DNA from: Roseovarius sp.
GTDB lineage: Bacteria > Pseudomonadota > Alphaproteobacteria > Rhodobacterales > Rhodobacteraceae
Assembly (NCBI RefSeq): GCF_027019125.1
Contig: NZ_JALUXE010000011.1
Location: forward strand, 1-49,757
DNA: 49,757 nucleotides
Direction of reading: 5' to 3'
Part shown: piece after piece, positions 27,008-37,128 of the stretch
Layout: every line of letters starts with the position of its first letter
Numbering within the stretch: position 1 is the first letter of the stretch
The notes under the pieces: generated by a model
The model's database searches: none
What the model was told of the DNA's origin: nothing
What the model saw: the letters and a program-made list of their open reading frames with translations, nothing else
Program-made: the position numbers and the translations under genes

Positions 27008-27753
27008 CCCTCGTTGGGATACCAGAAGAGCGCAGCCCAGATCACCATGCCGACATAGGCCAGACACATCACGATCAGCGCCGCCCAGGTAAAGATCACC
27101 AGCGCCGCCGCGACACAGGCAAAGGCCAGGAGGAAGAACTTGACGTTCTCGCGCGAGATGCGGGTTTTCTTGAACGACCAGACCGGCACCGGCGAAATCA
27201 TCAAGAGACCGACACCGGCCATGTAGAGCCCGGTGAGGAACGCAGGCGGCGGGGACATATCGGGCAGCGCGAAGGTCACGAACATCGGCAGCATCGCCAG
27301 AAGCGCGCCTGCGGGCGAAGGCAATCCCTGGAAATAGGCCCCCGATCCGCCCTTGCCGCCCTCTTCGCGCGCGCTGACGTTGAACCGCGCCAGACGCATG
27401 ACGCAGCACACGGCAAAGAAGAGCACCGCGATCCACCCCGCCTGCCGCGCATCCTGAAGGCCCCAGTAATAGATCACCAGCGGGGCCGCGACGCCGAAGT
27501 TGACGAAATCCGCCAGCGAATCAAGCTCGGCCCCCATGGCGCTCGAACTGCGCAAAAGCCGCGCCAGACGACCATCGAGACCGTCCAGAACCCCGGCAAT
27601 GAGCAGGAGCTGCACCGCGCGCACATAGTCCCCCTGCACGCCGAGCCGGATCGCCGTCACCCCGGCACAGATCGCGGCCACGGTCAGCATGTTGGGCAAA
27701 AGCTGCGCCAGCGTTACCTCGCGGCGCGCGTGGGGCTCGGGGTCTGGCGTCAT
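27004..27753 (-). CDS. pssA: CDP-diacylglycerol-serine O-phosphatidyltransferase
   Basis: 249 residues from ATG 27753, overlapping the psd stop by 4 bp. It makes phosphatidylserine from CDP-diacylglycerol and serine in the inner membrane. The CDP-alcohol phosphotransferase signature is complete: D57 G58 xx A64 R65, G74, D78, D82 in the segment [11 protein letters not shown]...[10 protein letters not shown]. Several membrane helices follow. Together with Psd it gives phosphatidylethanolamine. Its stop (TAG, reverse of CTA 27004-27006) overlaps the TAA of the oxygenase gene on the other strand. Confidence 0.94.
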   Translation of the reverse strand: MTPDPEPHARREVTLAQLLPNMLTVAAICAGVTAIRLGVQGDYVRAVQLLLIAGVLDGLDGRLARLLRSSSAMGAELDSLADFVNFGVAAPLVIYYWGLQDARQAGWIAVLFFAVCCVMRLARFNVSAREEGGKGGSGAYFQGLPSPAGALLAMLPMFVTFALPDMSPPPAFLTGLYMAGVGLLMISPVPVWSFKKTRISRENVKFFLLAFACVAAALVIFTWAALIVMCLAYVGMVIWAALFWYPNEG

Positions 27754-28412
27754 TGCTCCAACTCCGCGATCACGGTTTCCCCCGCCACCATGGTCTGACC
27801 CACGCGCACACTCGGGGCAACACCCTGGGGCAGATACACATCGAGACGAGAGCCAAAACGAATGAGACCAAACCGCTCTCCGCGCCCAATGGCCGCGCCC
27901 GGTTTCACGAAACACACGATGCGCCGCGCCACCAATCCGGCGATCTGCACCACCGGCAAGAGCCGCCCATCGGCCATCTCGATCACCACGCCATTGCGCT
28001 CGTTGTCCTCGCTCGCCTTGTCGAGAGAGGCGTTGAGGAATTTGCCGGGGCGATAGGCCACCGTCTTGATGGTGCCTGCGACCGGCGCGCGGTTCACATG
28101 GCAATTAAATACGCTCATGAACACGCTGACGCGGGTGAGCGGCGTGTCCGGCAGGCCCAGTTCGGCAGGCGGCACCACCGGTTCGATCAGCGACACGATG
28201 CCGTCTGCGGGGCTGATGATCAGGCCGGGGCGCTCGGGGGTCACGCGCGCGGGGTCGCGAAAGAAATAGTAGCACCACACCGTGAGGCCCGCGCCGATCC
28301 AGCCCAGCACATCCCAGACCATGAAGAGCGCAAGCGTGACGAGCGCAAAGATCGCCACGAACTTGCGCCCCTCGGGGTGCATCGGCTTGATGAAGGTTTC
28401 ATGCATTTTCAT
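27750..28412 (-). CDS. psd: Phosphatidylserine decarboxylase proenzyme, short form
   Basis: 220 residues from ATG 28412 ([20 protein letters not shown]), chosen for AAGGAG seven bases upstream. It converts phosphatidylserine to phosphatidylethanolamine. An N-terminal hydrophobic anchor ([20 protein letters not shown]) precedes the core; the self-cleavage site is RFGSRLD with Gly187-Ser188, where Ser becomes the pyruvoyl group. [17 protein letters not shown] is also conserved. Its length matches the short PSD-A type. It leads a psd-pssA operon. Confidence 0.94.
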   Translation of the reverse strand: MKMHETFIKPMHPEGRKFVAIFALVTLALFMVWDVLGWIGAGLTVWCYYFFRDPARVTPERPGLIISPADGIVSLIEPVVPPAELGLPDTPLTRVSVFMSVFNCHVNRAPVAGTIKTVAYRPGKFLNASLDKASEDNERNGVVIEMADGRLLPVVQIAGLVARRIVCFVKPGAAIGRGERFGLIRFGSRLDVYLPQGVAPSVRVGQTMVAGETVIAELEQ

Positions 28413-28533
28413 GCGCGTGCGCTCCTTGCGACGGGTTCGGGTTTGCTTCCGTTTCCCCCCGCCTAAGCCCATGGCTCTCAACTTTCAAGGTGACAGCTTT
28501 TCTTTGCAACATCCACATGGCAATCTCTGCGCC

Positions 28534-29469
28534 ATGACCATGCAAATCACCTCCCCCGACGGAACCCCGGCCAGCCGCTTTGCCTTTGGCACCATGCAAT
28601 TCGGCGATGCCGCAGACGAGGCCGCTTCGCGCGCCATGTTCGACGCCTGCCTCGGCGCGGGCATCACCCATTTCGATACCGCGCATCTTTATACCGATGG
28701 CGCTGCGGAAACGCTCTTGGGTCGGTTCGCCGCCGCGCATCGCGACCGGCTGACCATTGCCACCAAGGCCGGGTATTCGGGCGGGGCTGGGCGCGAGAAC
28801 ATCCTCGCGCAGTTCGACATCTCTCGCCAGCGTCTGGGCATGGACAAGGTCGAGATTCTCTACCTCCACCGCTTTGATCCCAAGACGCCGCTTGAGGAAA
28901 CTCTGGAAACCTTCGCCGAGTTGCGCGCGCGCGGACAGATCGACCATGTCGGCCTGTCGAATTTCGCCGCGTGGCAGGCGATGAAGGCCGCCTGCATTGC
29001 CGCGCGTTTCGATCTGACCATTTCGATCCTGCAACCGATGTATAGCCTCGTGAAACGGCAGGCCGAAGTTGAAATCCTGCCGATGGCCGCCTCCGAAGGC
29101 ATGGTGGTGGCGGGGTATTCGCCGCTGGCCGGCGGATTGCTCACGGGCAAATATGCGCGGGGCGAAACCGGGCGGCTCACGGGCAATGAACGCTACGCCA
29201 TCCGCTATGGTCAGGGCTGGATGCAAGAGGCGGCGCTTGCCCTTGTCGAGATTGCGCAAGAGTTGGGCACCGATCCTGCCACCCTCGCGGTGGCGTGGGC
29301 AGCGCAGCATCCGGCCAAGCCCGTGCCGATCATTTCCGGGCGCTCTGCCGCGCAGATCGCGCCATCGCTGGCCGCCCTCGATTTCGAGATGCACGCGGCC
29401 CTCTATGCACGGCTTGCCGCCCTCAGCCCTGCACCGCCCCCCGCCACCGACCGCACCGAAGAGGCCTGA
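28534..29469 (+). CDS. Aldo/keto reductase
   Basis: 311 residues from ATG 28534. NADPH-dependent (beta/alpha)8 oxidoreductase: FDTAHLYTDGAAETLLG provides the catalytic Asp and Tyr, ATKAGYSGG the Lys, and LYLHRFDPKTPLEETLE the His; VGLSNFAAWQ and PLAGGLLTGKY are conserved. It belongs to the Tas/YajO-like branch (AKR11/12-like); the substrate cannot be told. It is divergent from psd and followed after 4 bases by the DUF938 gene, so the two are probably co-transcribed. Confidence 0.9.
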   Translation: MTMQITSPDGTPASRFAFGTMQFGDAADEAASRAMFDACLGAGITHFDTAHLYTDGAAETLLGRFAAAHRDRLTIATKAGYSGGAGRENILAQFDISRQRLGMDKVEILYLHRFDPKTPLEETLETFAELRARGQIDHVGLSNFAAWQAMKAACIAARFDLTISILQPMYSLVKRQAEVEILPMAASEGMVVAGYSPLAGGLLTGKYARGETGRLTGNERYAIRYGQGWMQEAALALVEIAQELGTDPATLAVAWAAQHPAKPVPIISGRSAAQIAPSLAALDFEMHAALYARLAALSPAPPPATDRTEEA

Positions 29470-29473
29470 GCCA

Positions 29474-30130
29474 ATGGCGCAACGCAGCCTGCCGCCCACC
29501 GCTTCGGTCGCACATGCGGGCGACGGGGCCAAGTTGCATGCGCCCTCTGCCGAACGCAACGCGGCGGCCATCACCGAGGCACTGGTCAGCATTGCGCCCG
29601 CGACAGGCCGCGCACTCGAAATTGCCAGCGGCACGGGTCAGCATGTCGTGGGCTTTGCCCATGCGATGCCCGGTCTCGACTGGCAACCGACCGAGGTGGA
29701 CGCTGCGCGGCGCGCCAGTATCGACGCTTGGGCGGCCGAGGCCGGATTGCCCAATCTGCGCGCGGCCATGCCCCTCAACGCGACGCAAGCGGGTTGGGGC
29801 ACAGAGGCGGGCGAGCGCGCCTTGATCGTGCTCATCAACCTCCTGCATCTCATTTCGACGCCAGAGGCACAAACGCTGGTGCAAGAGGTGGCCCGTGCCC
29901 TCGCCCCGGCGGGGCGCTTTGCGCTGTACGGGCCGTTCCTGCGCGAGGGGCAGGCCACATCCGAGGGCGACGCCCGGTTCCACGCGAGCCTGATCGCGCA
30001 GGACCCCGCCATCGGCTACAAGGATCTGGAAGAGGTCCAGCATTGGCTGCGCGACGCGGGGCTCACCTTGATCGACACCCGCGCGATGCCCGCCAACAAT
30101 GTCCTCTTGATTGCAGAGCGGCCCGCCTGA
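29474..30130 (+). CDS. DUF938 SAM-dependent methyltransferase-like protein
   Basis: 218 residues from ATG 29474. Family marks are LHAPSAERNAAAITEAL at the start, the SAM loop ALEIASGTGQHVVGFAHAMP, WQPTEVD, NLLHLISTPEAQTL and GRFALYGPFLREGQATSEGD. Class I methyltransferase fold of the DUF938 family, whose substrate is unknown. It follows the aldo/keto reductase gene with a 4-base gap. Confidence 0.9.
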   Translation: MAQRSLPPTASVAHAGDGAKLHAPSAERNAAAITEALVSIAPATGRALEIASGTGQHVVGFAHAMPGLDWQPTEVDAARRASIDAWAAEAGLPNLRAAMPLNATQAGWGTEAGERALIVLINLLHLISTPEAQTLVQEVARALAPAGRFALYGPFLREGQATSEGDARFHASLIAQDPAIGYKDLEEVQHWLRDAGLTLIDTRAMPANNVLLIAERPA

Positions 30131-30202
30131 TCTGGATCAAGGCCATGCGCGGCGCGGCATGGTTTCTGCCGGAACAGAGACAGGCAGAGGGAGCGCACGC
30201 AA

Positions 30203-30544
30203 ATGACTTGGCCAACCAGGATCGAGACCACCCGGCAGGAGTTGCGCACGCTCAACGCGCTCATTCCTGACACCGCCCGCGCCTTCGGTGGCTTGGGCAA
30301 GGCCGTCAAGGAAGGCGGCACGCTTGACTTCAAGGTCAAGGAATTCGTGGCCCTGGGCATTGCGGTTGCCACCAAATGCGAACCCTGCATCGCCCTGCAT
30401 ATGGAAGCGCTCATTCGCACAGGGGCTACCCGCGAAGAAGTGGGTGACGTGCTCGCCATGTCGATCCAGATGGGCGGCGGCCCGGCGATGATGTATGCCG
30501 CCAAGGCGCTCGCCTGTTACGATGAACTGGCGGAAAAAGAGTAG
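30203..30544 (+). CDS. AhpD-like/carboxymuconolactone decarboxylase family protein
   Basis: 113 residues. All-alpha AhpD-like fold with the redox motif CEPCIALHMEAL (Cys59, Cys62, His66), followed by GATREEVGDVLAMSIQMGGGPAM. Members act as peroxidase partners or disulfide reductases; the CxxC with nearby His points to the redox type rather than to a lactone decarboxylase. GAGGGAG precedes the ATG. Confidence 0.88.
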   Translation: MTWPTRIETTRQELRTLNALIPDTARAFGGLGKAVKEGGTLDFKVKEFVALGIAVATKCEPCIALHMEALIRTGATREEVGDVLAMSIQMGGGPAMMYAAKALACYDELAEKE

Positions 30545-30620
30545 CAGGCACGAAAACGCCTGACCGGGCGGCCGGGTTTGCGTTAGGCTCGAGACAGGAG
30601 TCACTGTAACGGGTTTCCAG

Positions 30621-31361
30621 ATGCTGCGTGCTCTTTTCCTCTGCCTCGCCCTCCTGTGCGGACCCGCACTGGCAACCGAGCGGTACGGCGATTACGCCCC
30701 GGTCGATTTCGGCCCGCACGGCCCGTCACGCTATCCGGTTCATGGCATCGACGTGGCGCGCTTTCAGAACGAAATCGACTGGCGGCGCACGGCGCTCTCT
30801 GGGGTGGCCTTTGCCTTTATCAAGGCGACCGAAGGCGGCGATCTCAAGGACGCGCAATTCGACCGCAACTGGCAATTGGCCGCGCGAAATGGCGTACCGC
30901 GCGGGGCCTATCATTTCTATTACTTCTGCACCCCGCCCGAGGTGCAGGCGCAATGGTTCATCCAGAACGTGCCGCGCCGGGGCAAGGCGCTGCCGCCCGT
31001 GCTCGATATGGAGTGGAACCCGTTTTCGCCCACCTGCACGGTGCGCCCACCGGGGGCAGAGGTGCGCAGGCAAGCGCAGATTTTCCTCGATATCGTCGAG
31101 CGCTATTACGGCCAGCGCCCGATCATCTACACGACCCCGGAATTCTACGAGCAAACCGGCATCGGACAGATCGAGGGGGTGGAATTCTGGTTGCGCTCGG
31201 TCGCCAAGACGCCCGACCAGGTCTATCCCGGCAAACGCTGGACCTTTTGGCAATATACCGGCACCGGAATCGTGCCGGGGATCGAGGGCGGCGTCGATAT
31301 CAACGTCTTTGCCGGGTCCGAGGGGGATTGGAAAACCTGGCTCGGGGCGCATTGGAAATAG
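30621..31361 (+). CDS. Secreted GH25 muramidase (lysozyme)
   Basis: 246 residues with signal peptide MLRALFLCLALLCGPALATE. The glycoside hydrolase family 25 fold is clear: HGIDVARFQNEIDW (Asp44), FAFIKATEGGDLKD, GAYHFYYF, PPVLDMEWNP with Asp129/Glu131, PIIYTTPEFYEQTG, FWQYTGTGIVPGIEGGVDIN. It hydrolyses the MurNAc-GlcNAc bond of peptidoglycan. It is an own periplasmic enzyme or a weapon; no immunity gene or phage gene is beside it. A strong terminator starts at its stop codon. Confidence 0.92.
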   Translation: MLRALFLCLALLCGPALATERYGDYAPVDFGPHGPSRYPVHGIDVARFQNEIDWRRTALSGVAFAFIKATEGGDLKDAQFDRNWQLAARNGVPRGAYHFYYFCTPPEVQAQWFIQNVPRRGKALPPVLDMEWNPFSPTCTVRPPGAEVRRQAQIFLDIVERYYGQRPIIYTTPEFYEQTGIGQIEGVEFWLRSVAKTPDQVYPGKRWTFWQYTGTGIVPGIEGGVDINVFAGSEGDWKTWLGAHWK

Positions 31362-31385
31362 GGGGCGCCGATTGGCGCCCCCTAT
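31358..31385. terminator. Bidirectional hairpin terminator
   Basis: A perfect 12-bp stem ATAGGGGGCGCC (31358-31369) / GGCGCCCCCTAT (31374-31385), loop GATT, including the GH25 stop codon and lying a few bases from the end of the convergent FAD/GcvT gene. It lacks a long T-run. Confidence 0.75.
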
Positions 31386-31391
31386 GCTGTG

Positions 31392-33899
31392 TTACCCGTC
31401 CTTGCGGATGGTCTCGTTCTTGGGATCATAGGGGCTGTCGCAGGTCACGACGGCATCCCAGAGCTGATCGAGCATCTTGACCTTGAGCTTGGTGCCCTCG
31501 ACCGCCTGCTCGGGCTTGACATAGCCCATGCCGATGGACTTGCCGAACGCCACCGAATAGCCGCCAGAGGTCAGGCGACCGACGCGCTCGCCCTCGGGCG
31601 TATAGAGCGCCTCGCGGCCCCAGGGATCGGCATCGGCAGGCCCGTCGATCAGCAGCGTGCAGCATTTCGCGCGCACGCCGGTCTCGACCATCTTGGCCTT
31701 GCCACGGAAGTCCTTGTCCAGATCGACAAAGCGGGGCAGGTCCGCCTCGAGCGGGGTCGCGTCGCGGCCAAGCTCGTTGCCAAAGGCGCGATAGGATTTC
31801 TCCTGCCGCAACCAGTTTTGCGCCCGCGCGCCGACCAGCTTCATTCCATACTTTGCGCCAGCCTTTTCCAGCAGATCGAACAGGTAGTTCTGCATCTCGA
31901 TCGGGTGATGCAATTCCCAGCCCAATTCGCCGGTATAGGCCACGCGGATGGCATTGACCGGGCACATGCCCAGCTCGATCCGCTGCGCCGAGAGCCAGGG
32001 GAACCGCTTGTTGCTGAGCGCAGTCGCCGGATCCGCGTCCTTGATGACCTCGTTCAGCACGTCGCGCGATTTCGGCCCGGCGATGGCAAAGACACCCCAT
32101 TGCGTCGTGACATCCTGGATTTCGATATAGCCGAATTCGCCCGCCATATCCTCGGCCGATTTGCGCAGGTAATCGGCATCGTATTCCGTCCAGGCCCCGG
32201 CAGAGACGAGGTAGTATTCATGCTCCTTGAGGCGCACGATGGTGTATTCCGTGCGCGTCGTGCCGTGATCGGTCAGCGCATAGGTCAGGTTGATACGGCC
32301 CACTTTCGGCAGTTTGTTGCAGGTGAACCAATCGAGGAACGCAGTCGCCCCCGGCCCCTTGACCATGTGCTTGGAAAAGGCGGTCGCGTCGATCAGGCCC
32401 ACGCCCTCGCGGATGGCCTTGGCCTCTTCGACGGCATATTGCCACCAGCCGCCCCGGCGGAAGCTGCGCGCGTCATGGTCGAAGTTTTCCGGCGCGTCGA
32501 GGGGCCCGTAATAGTTGGGGCGCTCCCAGCCATTGACAAAGCCGAACTGCGCGCCGCGCGCCTTCTGACGGTCATAGGCGGGCGAGGTGCGCAGCGGACG
32601 GCAGGCCGGGCGCTCTTCATCCGGGTGATGCAGAATATAGACGTGGTCGTAGCATTCCTCGTTCTTGCGCGCGGCAAACTCGGTCGTCATCCAGTTCGAG
32701 GAATAGCGCTTGGGATCAAGGCTCGCCATGTCGATCTCGGCCTCGCCATTCACCATCAACTGCGCGAGGTAATAGCCGGTGCCGCCCGCCGCGGTAATGC
32801 CAAAGCTGAACCCCTCGGCCAGCCACATGTTGCGCAGCCCCGGCGCGGGACCGACCAGCGGGTTGCCATCGGGCGTGTAGCAGATCGGCCCGTTGAAATC
32901 ATCCTTGAGGCCGCTTTCCTCGCACGAAGGAATACGGTGGATCATCGCCATGTATTGTTCTTCGATCCGCTCCAGATCGAGCGGGAAGAGGTCGGCGCGG
33001 AAGCTGTCCGGCACGCCATATTCAAAGCAGGCAGGGGCATTCTTTTCATACACACCCAGAATCCAGCCGCCGCGCTCTTCACGCACATAGCTCTGCGCAT
33101 CGGCGTCGCGCACGACCGGGTGTTCCTTGCCGCCCTGTCTGCGGAATTCGACCAGCGCCGGGTCCTGATCCATCACGACGAACTGATGCTCGACGGGGAT
33201 TGCCGGAATCTTGATGCCCAATTTCTTGGCGGTGGTCTGCGCATGGTTGCCCGAGGCTGTCACGACATGCTCTGCAGTGATGACGATCTGCTCGTCCGAA
33301 GGAACCAGATTGCCGCCCTTTTCCACCATCTTGGTGCAGGTCACTTCCCAGGCGCTGCCGGTCCAGTGGAACGCATCCGCCTGCCACTTGCGCTCGATCA
33401 TCACGCCGCGCTGACGCGCGCCCTTGGCCATGGCCTGCGTCACATCGGCGGGGTTAATATAGCCGTCGGTGTTGTGATAGAGCGCACCCTTGAGATCAGA
33501 GGTGTTGATCAGCGGCCACCGTTCCTTGATCTCGTCCGGGGTCAGCCACTGATAGGGCACGCCGCAGGTCTCGGCGGTCGAGGCGTAGAGCATGAACTCG
33601 TCCATGCGCTCTTGGGTCTGCGCCATGCGCAGGTTGCCCACCACGGCAAAGCCCGCGTTGAGCCCGGTTTCGGCCTCCAGCGTCTTGTAGAATTCCACAG
33701 AATACTTGTGGATATGGGTGGTCGCAAAGGACATGTTGAAGAGCGGCAGAAGCCCCGCTGCGTGCCAGGTAGAGCCGGAGGTCAACTCGTCCCGCTCCAG
33801 CAGCATCACATCCTCCCACCCGGCCTTGGCGAGATGATAGGCAATCGAGGTGCCAACGGCCCCACCGCCAACGACGAGGGCTTTGACCTGGGTTTTCAT
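31392..33899 (-). CDS. FAD-dependent dehydrogenase with GcvT domain (dimethylglycine/sarcosine dehydrogenase type)
   Basis: 835 residues from ATG 33899 with AGGGAG upstream. The N-terminal DAO domain opens VVGGGAVGTSIAYHLAKAG; SGSTWHAAGLL contains His46, the residue that in dimethylglycine dehydrogenase binds FAD covalently. A middle linker (FAO_M type) leads to a C-terminal GcvT folate-binding domain (LIDATAFSKHMVKGPGATAF, ELGWELHHPIEMQNYLFDLL, LTSGGYSVAFGKSIGMGYV). It oxidatively demethylates N-methylated amino acids such as dimethylglycine or sarcosine, passing formaldehyde to tetrahydrofolate. Marine relatives use this to degrade glycine betaine. No accompanying glycine betaine genes are in the window. 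Confidence 0.88.
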   Translation of the reverse strand: MKTQVKALVVGGGAVGTSIAYHLAKAGWEDVMLLERDELTSGSTWHAAGLLPLFNMSFATTHIHKYSVEFYKTLEAETGLNAGFAVVGNLRMAQTQERMDEFMLYASTAETCGVPYQWLTPDEIKERWPLINTSDLKGALYHNTDGYINPADVTQAMAKGARQRGVMIERKWQADAFHWTGSAWEVTCTKMVEKGGNLVPSDEQIVITAEHVVTASGNHAQTTAKKLGIKIPAIPVEHQFVVMDQDPALVEFRRQGGKEHPVVRDADAQSYVREERGGWILGVYEKNAPACFEYGVPDSFRADLFPLDLERIEEQYMAMIHRIPSCEESGLKDDFNGPICYTPDGNPLVGPAPGLRNMWLAEGFSFGITAAGGTGYYLAQLMVNGEAEIDMASLDPKRYSSNWMTTEFAARKNEECYDHVYILHHPDEERPACRPLRTSPAYDRQKARGAQFGFVNGWERPNYYGPLDAPENFDHDARSFRRGGWWQYAVEEAKAIREGVGLIDATAFSKHMVKGPGATAFLDWFTCNKLPKVGRINLTYALTDHGTTRTEYTIVRLKEHEYYLVSAGAWTEYDADYLRKSAEDMAGEFGYIEIQDVTTQWGVFAIAGPKSRDVLNEVIKDADPATALSNKRFPWLSAQRIELGMCPVNAIRVAYTGELGWELHHPIEMQNYLFDLLEKAGAKYGMKLVGARAQNWLRQEKSYRAFGNELGRDATPLEADLPRFVDLDKDFRGKAKMVETGVRAKCCTLLIDGPADADPWGREALYTPEGERVGRLTSGGYSVAFGKSIGMGYVKPEQAVEGTKLKVKMLDQLWDAVVTCDSPYDPKNETIRKDG

Positions 33900-34093
33900 G
33901 ACGTGCGACTCCCTTCGGGTAACATAAGTTGGGCCGATGTTTATCAATCCTGCCATTTCGCGCGCAGCCCATCCGACGCAACGCCGCACGAAAGCGACGT
34001 CACGCCAGATCGCATGCGAAAACAGAGGTGTGGATTTCTCTGACGAGGATTGATAGCGTGCGCCGCAATGCAGAAATGACCGGACTTCAGCCC

Positions 34094-34921
34094 ATGAGCG
34101 CCACCGCCACCAAGACCGCCCCCCTGCCGGAGGATATCCGCGCGATGAAAGGCGGCACGCCCATCGTCAGCCTGACAGCCTATACGACGCCGATGGCGCG
34201 GATGATGGATGCCGCCTGCGATTTCGTGCTGGTGGGCGACAGCGTGGGCATGGTGGTGCACGGCCTGCCCTCGACCCTTGGTGTCACGATGGAGATGATG
34301 ATCCTGCACGGTCAGGCAGTCGCGCGCGGCCTCAGCCATGCCATGCTGGTGATCGACATGCCCTTCGGTTCCTATGAGGAAAGCCCCGAGCAGGCCTTTC
34401 GCAACGCCGCGCGGATCATGCGCGAAACGGGGGCTGCGGCGGTCAAGCTCGAAGGCGGGCGGCACATGGCGGACACCATCGCCTTTCTCGTGGCGCGCGG
34501 TGTGCCGGTGATGGCGCATATCGGCCTCACGCCACAATCCATCAACACGCTGGGCGGCTACAAGGTGCAGGGGCGCGGCGATGCCGCCGAGACGCTCTTG
34601 GCCGATGCCCGCGCGGTCAGTGCGGCGGGGGCCTTTTCGGTCGTGCTGGAAAAGGTCACGGCCTCGCTGGCCGACCGGATCACGGCAGAGATTGCCATTC
34701 CCACCATCGGCATTGGCGCTTCTGCGGGCTGCGATGGGCAAATTCTCGTGGTCGATGACATGCTGGGGCTCTTCACTGCCTTCAAACCGAAATTCGTCAA
34801 GCGTTACGGCAATCTGGGCGCGGATGGCGAGGCCGCGATTGCCGCCTATGCCGCCGAGGTGCGCGCGCGGACCTTCCCCGCAGCCGAACATACCTTTGCC
34901 GACAAGGCGCCGCGCGGATGA
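34094..34921 (+). CDS. panB: 3-methyl-2-oxobutanoate hydroxymethyltransferase
   Basis: 275 residues from ATG 34094 (ATG 34076 is possible). First step of pantothenate synthesis: adds a hydroxymethyl group from methylene-tetrahydrofolate to ketoisovalerate. Conserved [20 protein letters not shown] (metal-binding Asp), [43 protein letters not shown] and [20 protein letters not shown]. It overlaps panC by 4 bp (ATGA) and is divergent from the folate-linked FAD/GcvT gene. Confidence 0.96.
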   Translation: MSATATKTAPLPEDIRAMKGGTPIVSLTAYTTPMARMMDAACDFVLVGDSVGMVVHGLPSTLGVTMEMMILHGQAVARGLSHAMLVIDMPFGSYEESPEQAFRNAARIMRETGAAAVKLEGGRHMADTIAFLVARGVPVMAHIGLTPQSINTLGGYKVQGRGDAAETLLADARAVSAAGAFSVVLEKVTASLADRITAEIAIPTIGIGASAGCDGQILVVDDMLGLFTAFKPKFVKRYGNLGADGEAAIAAYAAEVRARTFPAAEHTFADKAPRG

Positions 34922-35766
34922 GCGCGCCCATCCTGCGCGACCTCAGCGCGCTGCGTGCCGCCACCCGTCCCTGGATTTTGGCAGGCGAGACGATTGGCGT
35001 CGTGCCCACCATGGGCGCGCTGCATGACGGGCACCTGTCGCTGGTGGCGGCGGCCAAGGCAGCCTGCGACCGGGTGATCGTGACCATCTTTGTCAATCCA
35101 AAACAGTTCAACAATCCCGAGGACCTCAAGAACTATCCTCGCACGGAAACCGAGGACGCACGCAAGCTGGAACGCTTCGACGTGGATGCCCTCTGGGTGC
35201 CGGATGGCGACCAGATGTATCCCGAGCATTTCGCCACGACCGTCTCTGTCGCGGGCCTCACGGATGTGATGGAGGGCGTCTATCGCCCCGGCCATTTCGA
35301 CGGGATGTCCACGGTCGTGACCAAGCTTTTTACCCAGACAGCAGCCACCGATGCCTTTTTTGGCGAAAAGGACTATCAGCAGCTGATGGTCGTGCGCCGC
35401 ATGGCGGCGGATCTGGATATTCCGATCACCGTGCATGGCTGCCCGACGATCCGGGAGATCGACGGCCTGGCCATGTCCTCACGCAACCTGCTTTTGTCGG
35501 ACCGCGCCCGCACCACGGCCCCCGTGCTGCATGAGGTGATGGAGCAGATCGCCGAAGGGCTGCGCGCAGGCACCGAGTTTGGCACGCTGCACGCCGAGGC
35601 GGTAACGCGGCTGGAACGGGCGGGCTTTACCGGGGTCGATTACCTCGATCTGCGCGCCCAGGACGATTTGTCGAGCTTGGCTGCCCCGACCCGCCCCGCC
35701 CGGCTCTTTGCGGCGGTCTGGCTGGCAGGGGTGCGCCTGATCGACAATATCGCCATCGGCACCTGA
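34918..35766 (+). CDS. panC: Pantothenate synthetase
   Basis: 282 residues. Condenses pantoate and beta-alanine with ATP. The nucleotidyltransferase start [19 protein letters not shown] carries the HxGH motif; [54 protein letters not shown] and [12 protein letters not shown] are all typical. It follows panB with a 4-bp overlap and ends before a palindrome facing the convergent M20 gene. Confidence 0.96.
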   Translation: MSAPILRDLSALRAATRPWILAGETIGVVPTMGALHDGHLSLVAAAKAACDRVIVTIFVNPKQFNNPEDLKNYPRTETEDARKLERFDVDALWVPDGDQMYPEHFATTVSVAGLTDVMEGVYRPGHFDGMSTVVTKLFTQTAATDAFFGEKDYQQLMVVRRMAADLDIPITVHGCPTIREIDGLAMSSRNLLLSDRARTTAPVLHEVMEQIAEGLRAGTEFGTLHAEAVTRLERAGFTGVDYLDLRAQDDLSSLAAPTRPARLFAAVWLAGVRLIDNIAIGT

Positions 35767-35784
35767 GCGGTTTCATCGTTCTCT

Positions 35785-35834
35785 AAATACTCAAAACCCA
35801 GCACCTGCCGCAGGGCCTGAATCTTGAGTATTTT
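35785..35834. terminator. Nested palindrome between convergent genes, repeat-like
   Basis: Outer arms AAATACTCAA (35785-35794) and TTGAGTATTT (35824-35833) are perfect inverted repeats; inside is CCTGC-C-GCAGG. An A-run and a T-run at the ends allow termination in both directions, between panC and the M20 gene. The TTGAGTATTTT arm resembles the tails of the repeat elements at 22.86 and 44.5 kb, so this may be a repeat pressed into service as a terminator. Confidence 0.6.
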
Positions 35835-35847
35835 CATAACAGGGAAC

Positions 35848-37128
35848 TCACGCCCCGAGCAACTCTGCAAGCGCAAGCGCCATGACAAGCGCGGACTGCT
35901 CCATATCCTCGATCCCTACATATTCATCCGGCTTATGCGCCAGATCGAGAATACCGGGGCCATAGGCGATGCAATTCTTCAGCCGCCCGATCCGGTCGAT
36001 ATGTTTCTGGTCATAGGTGCCGGGGCTGACCACGTAATCGGCGGCATGGCCGAACACCTGATCCACCGCCCGCGCCACCGCCCCCACAACCGGCGCATCG
36101 CGGTCGGTCATCGTTGGCAGGACACGGTGCAATTCCCGCAAGGTATAGTCAAACCCCGCTCTGCCACTGCGCAGGCTTTCCAGCAGATCACGGATTTCGG
36201 ATTCGACCGCGCCAATATCCTCCTCGATCAGGAACCGCCGGTCGATCACCATCCGGCAGCGGTCGGGCACGCAAGGGCTGGGCAGGCCGGTATACTCAGC
36301 GTCCTGCTCCGGCTCGCCGCCATGAATCGAGTTGATGTTGAGCGTGGAGTGCCGCGCGCCTTTGGGCACCACCGGCATCTCGGTGCGCCGGGCCGCCAGT
36401 GCCGGAAAGAGCTGCGCCTCCATCCGTTCGATCACGGCGCCCATGTGCCGCACGGCGCAATCCCCGAGAAAGGGCATGGAGCCATGCGCAATCTCGCCAT
36501 GCGTCTCGATTTCGGCCCACCAGACGCCACGATGCCCAAGGCAAATGCGATCCTTGCCCAAGGGCTCGGGGATGATGACGTGATCCACCCGGCCGGGGCT
36601 GAAATAGCCGCGCTCGGCCAGATAGGCGACGCCGCCAAAGCCACCCGATTCCTCATCCGCCGTGCCGCTGATCTCGATGGCCCCGGCGCAATCGGGACAG
36701 GTGGCGATGAACGCCTCTGCCGCGATGATGCTTGCCGCAAGTCCGCCCTTCATGTCACAGGCGCCGCGCCCATAGATCTTGCCGTCGATCACCACACCGC
36801 CAAAGGGATCCACGCTCCAGCCATGGCCCACCTCGACCACGTCGATATGGCTGTTGAAATGCACGCAAGCGCCGGGGCGCGCGCCCGCGCGCCGCGCCAC
36901 GATATTCCAGCGCGGATGCCGGTCGCTGTCGCCCGGCGCGCCCTGTGCGCGGATCAATTCGGTCTCGAACCCCGCCGCGCGCAGGCGACGGTCGAGATAG
37001 TCGCAAATCTCGCGGTAATTCTCGCCCGGTGGATTGAGGGTGGGAATGCGGATCAGATCCTGCGTGAGCGCGATCAGATCGTCCCGCCGCGCCGATATTT
37101 CGGCCTTCAGACGGTCCGCTACACTCAT
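35848..37128 (-). CDS. M20 family metallo-deacylase (acetylornithine deacetylase/succinyl-DAP desuccinylase-like)
   Basis: 426 residues. Zinc aminoacylase/peptidase fold: HFNSHIDVVEVGHGWSVDPF gives the first His and Asp, GRGACDMKGGLAASI the bridging Asp, TADEESGGFGGVAYLAERG the catalytic Glu pair. The closest named activities are ArgE and DapE, but the sequence alone does not settle the substrate. It ends the minus-strand operon rpe-gph-NMO-M20, overlapping the nitronate monooxygenase stop by 4 bp. Confidence 0.88.
   Translation of the reverse strand: MSVADRLKAEISARRDDLIALTQDLIRIPTLNPPGENYREICDYLDRRLRAAGFETELIRAQGAPGDSDRHPRWNIVARRAGARPGACVHFNSHIDVVEVGHGWSVDPFGGVVIDGKIYGRGACDMKGGLAASIIAAEAFIATCPDCAGAIEISGTADEESGGFGGVAYLAERGYFSPGRVDHVIIPEPLGKDRICLGHRGVWWAEIETHGEIAHGSMPFLGDCAVRHMGAVIERMEAQLFPALAARRTEMPVVPKGARHSTLNINSIHGGEPEQDAEYTGLPSPCVPDRCRMVIDRRFLIEEDIGAVESEIRDLLESLRSGRAGFDYTLRELHRVLPTMTDRDAPVVGAVARAVDQVFGHAADYVVSPGTYDQKHIDRIGRLKNCIAYGPGILDLAHKPDEYVGIEDMEQSALVMALALAELLGA

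Noticed and set aside
31389..34043. 884-codon + strand frame
   Set aside because: Antisense shadow of the FAD/GcvT gene.
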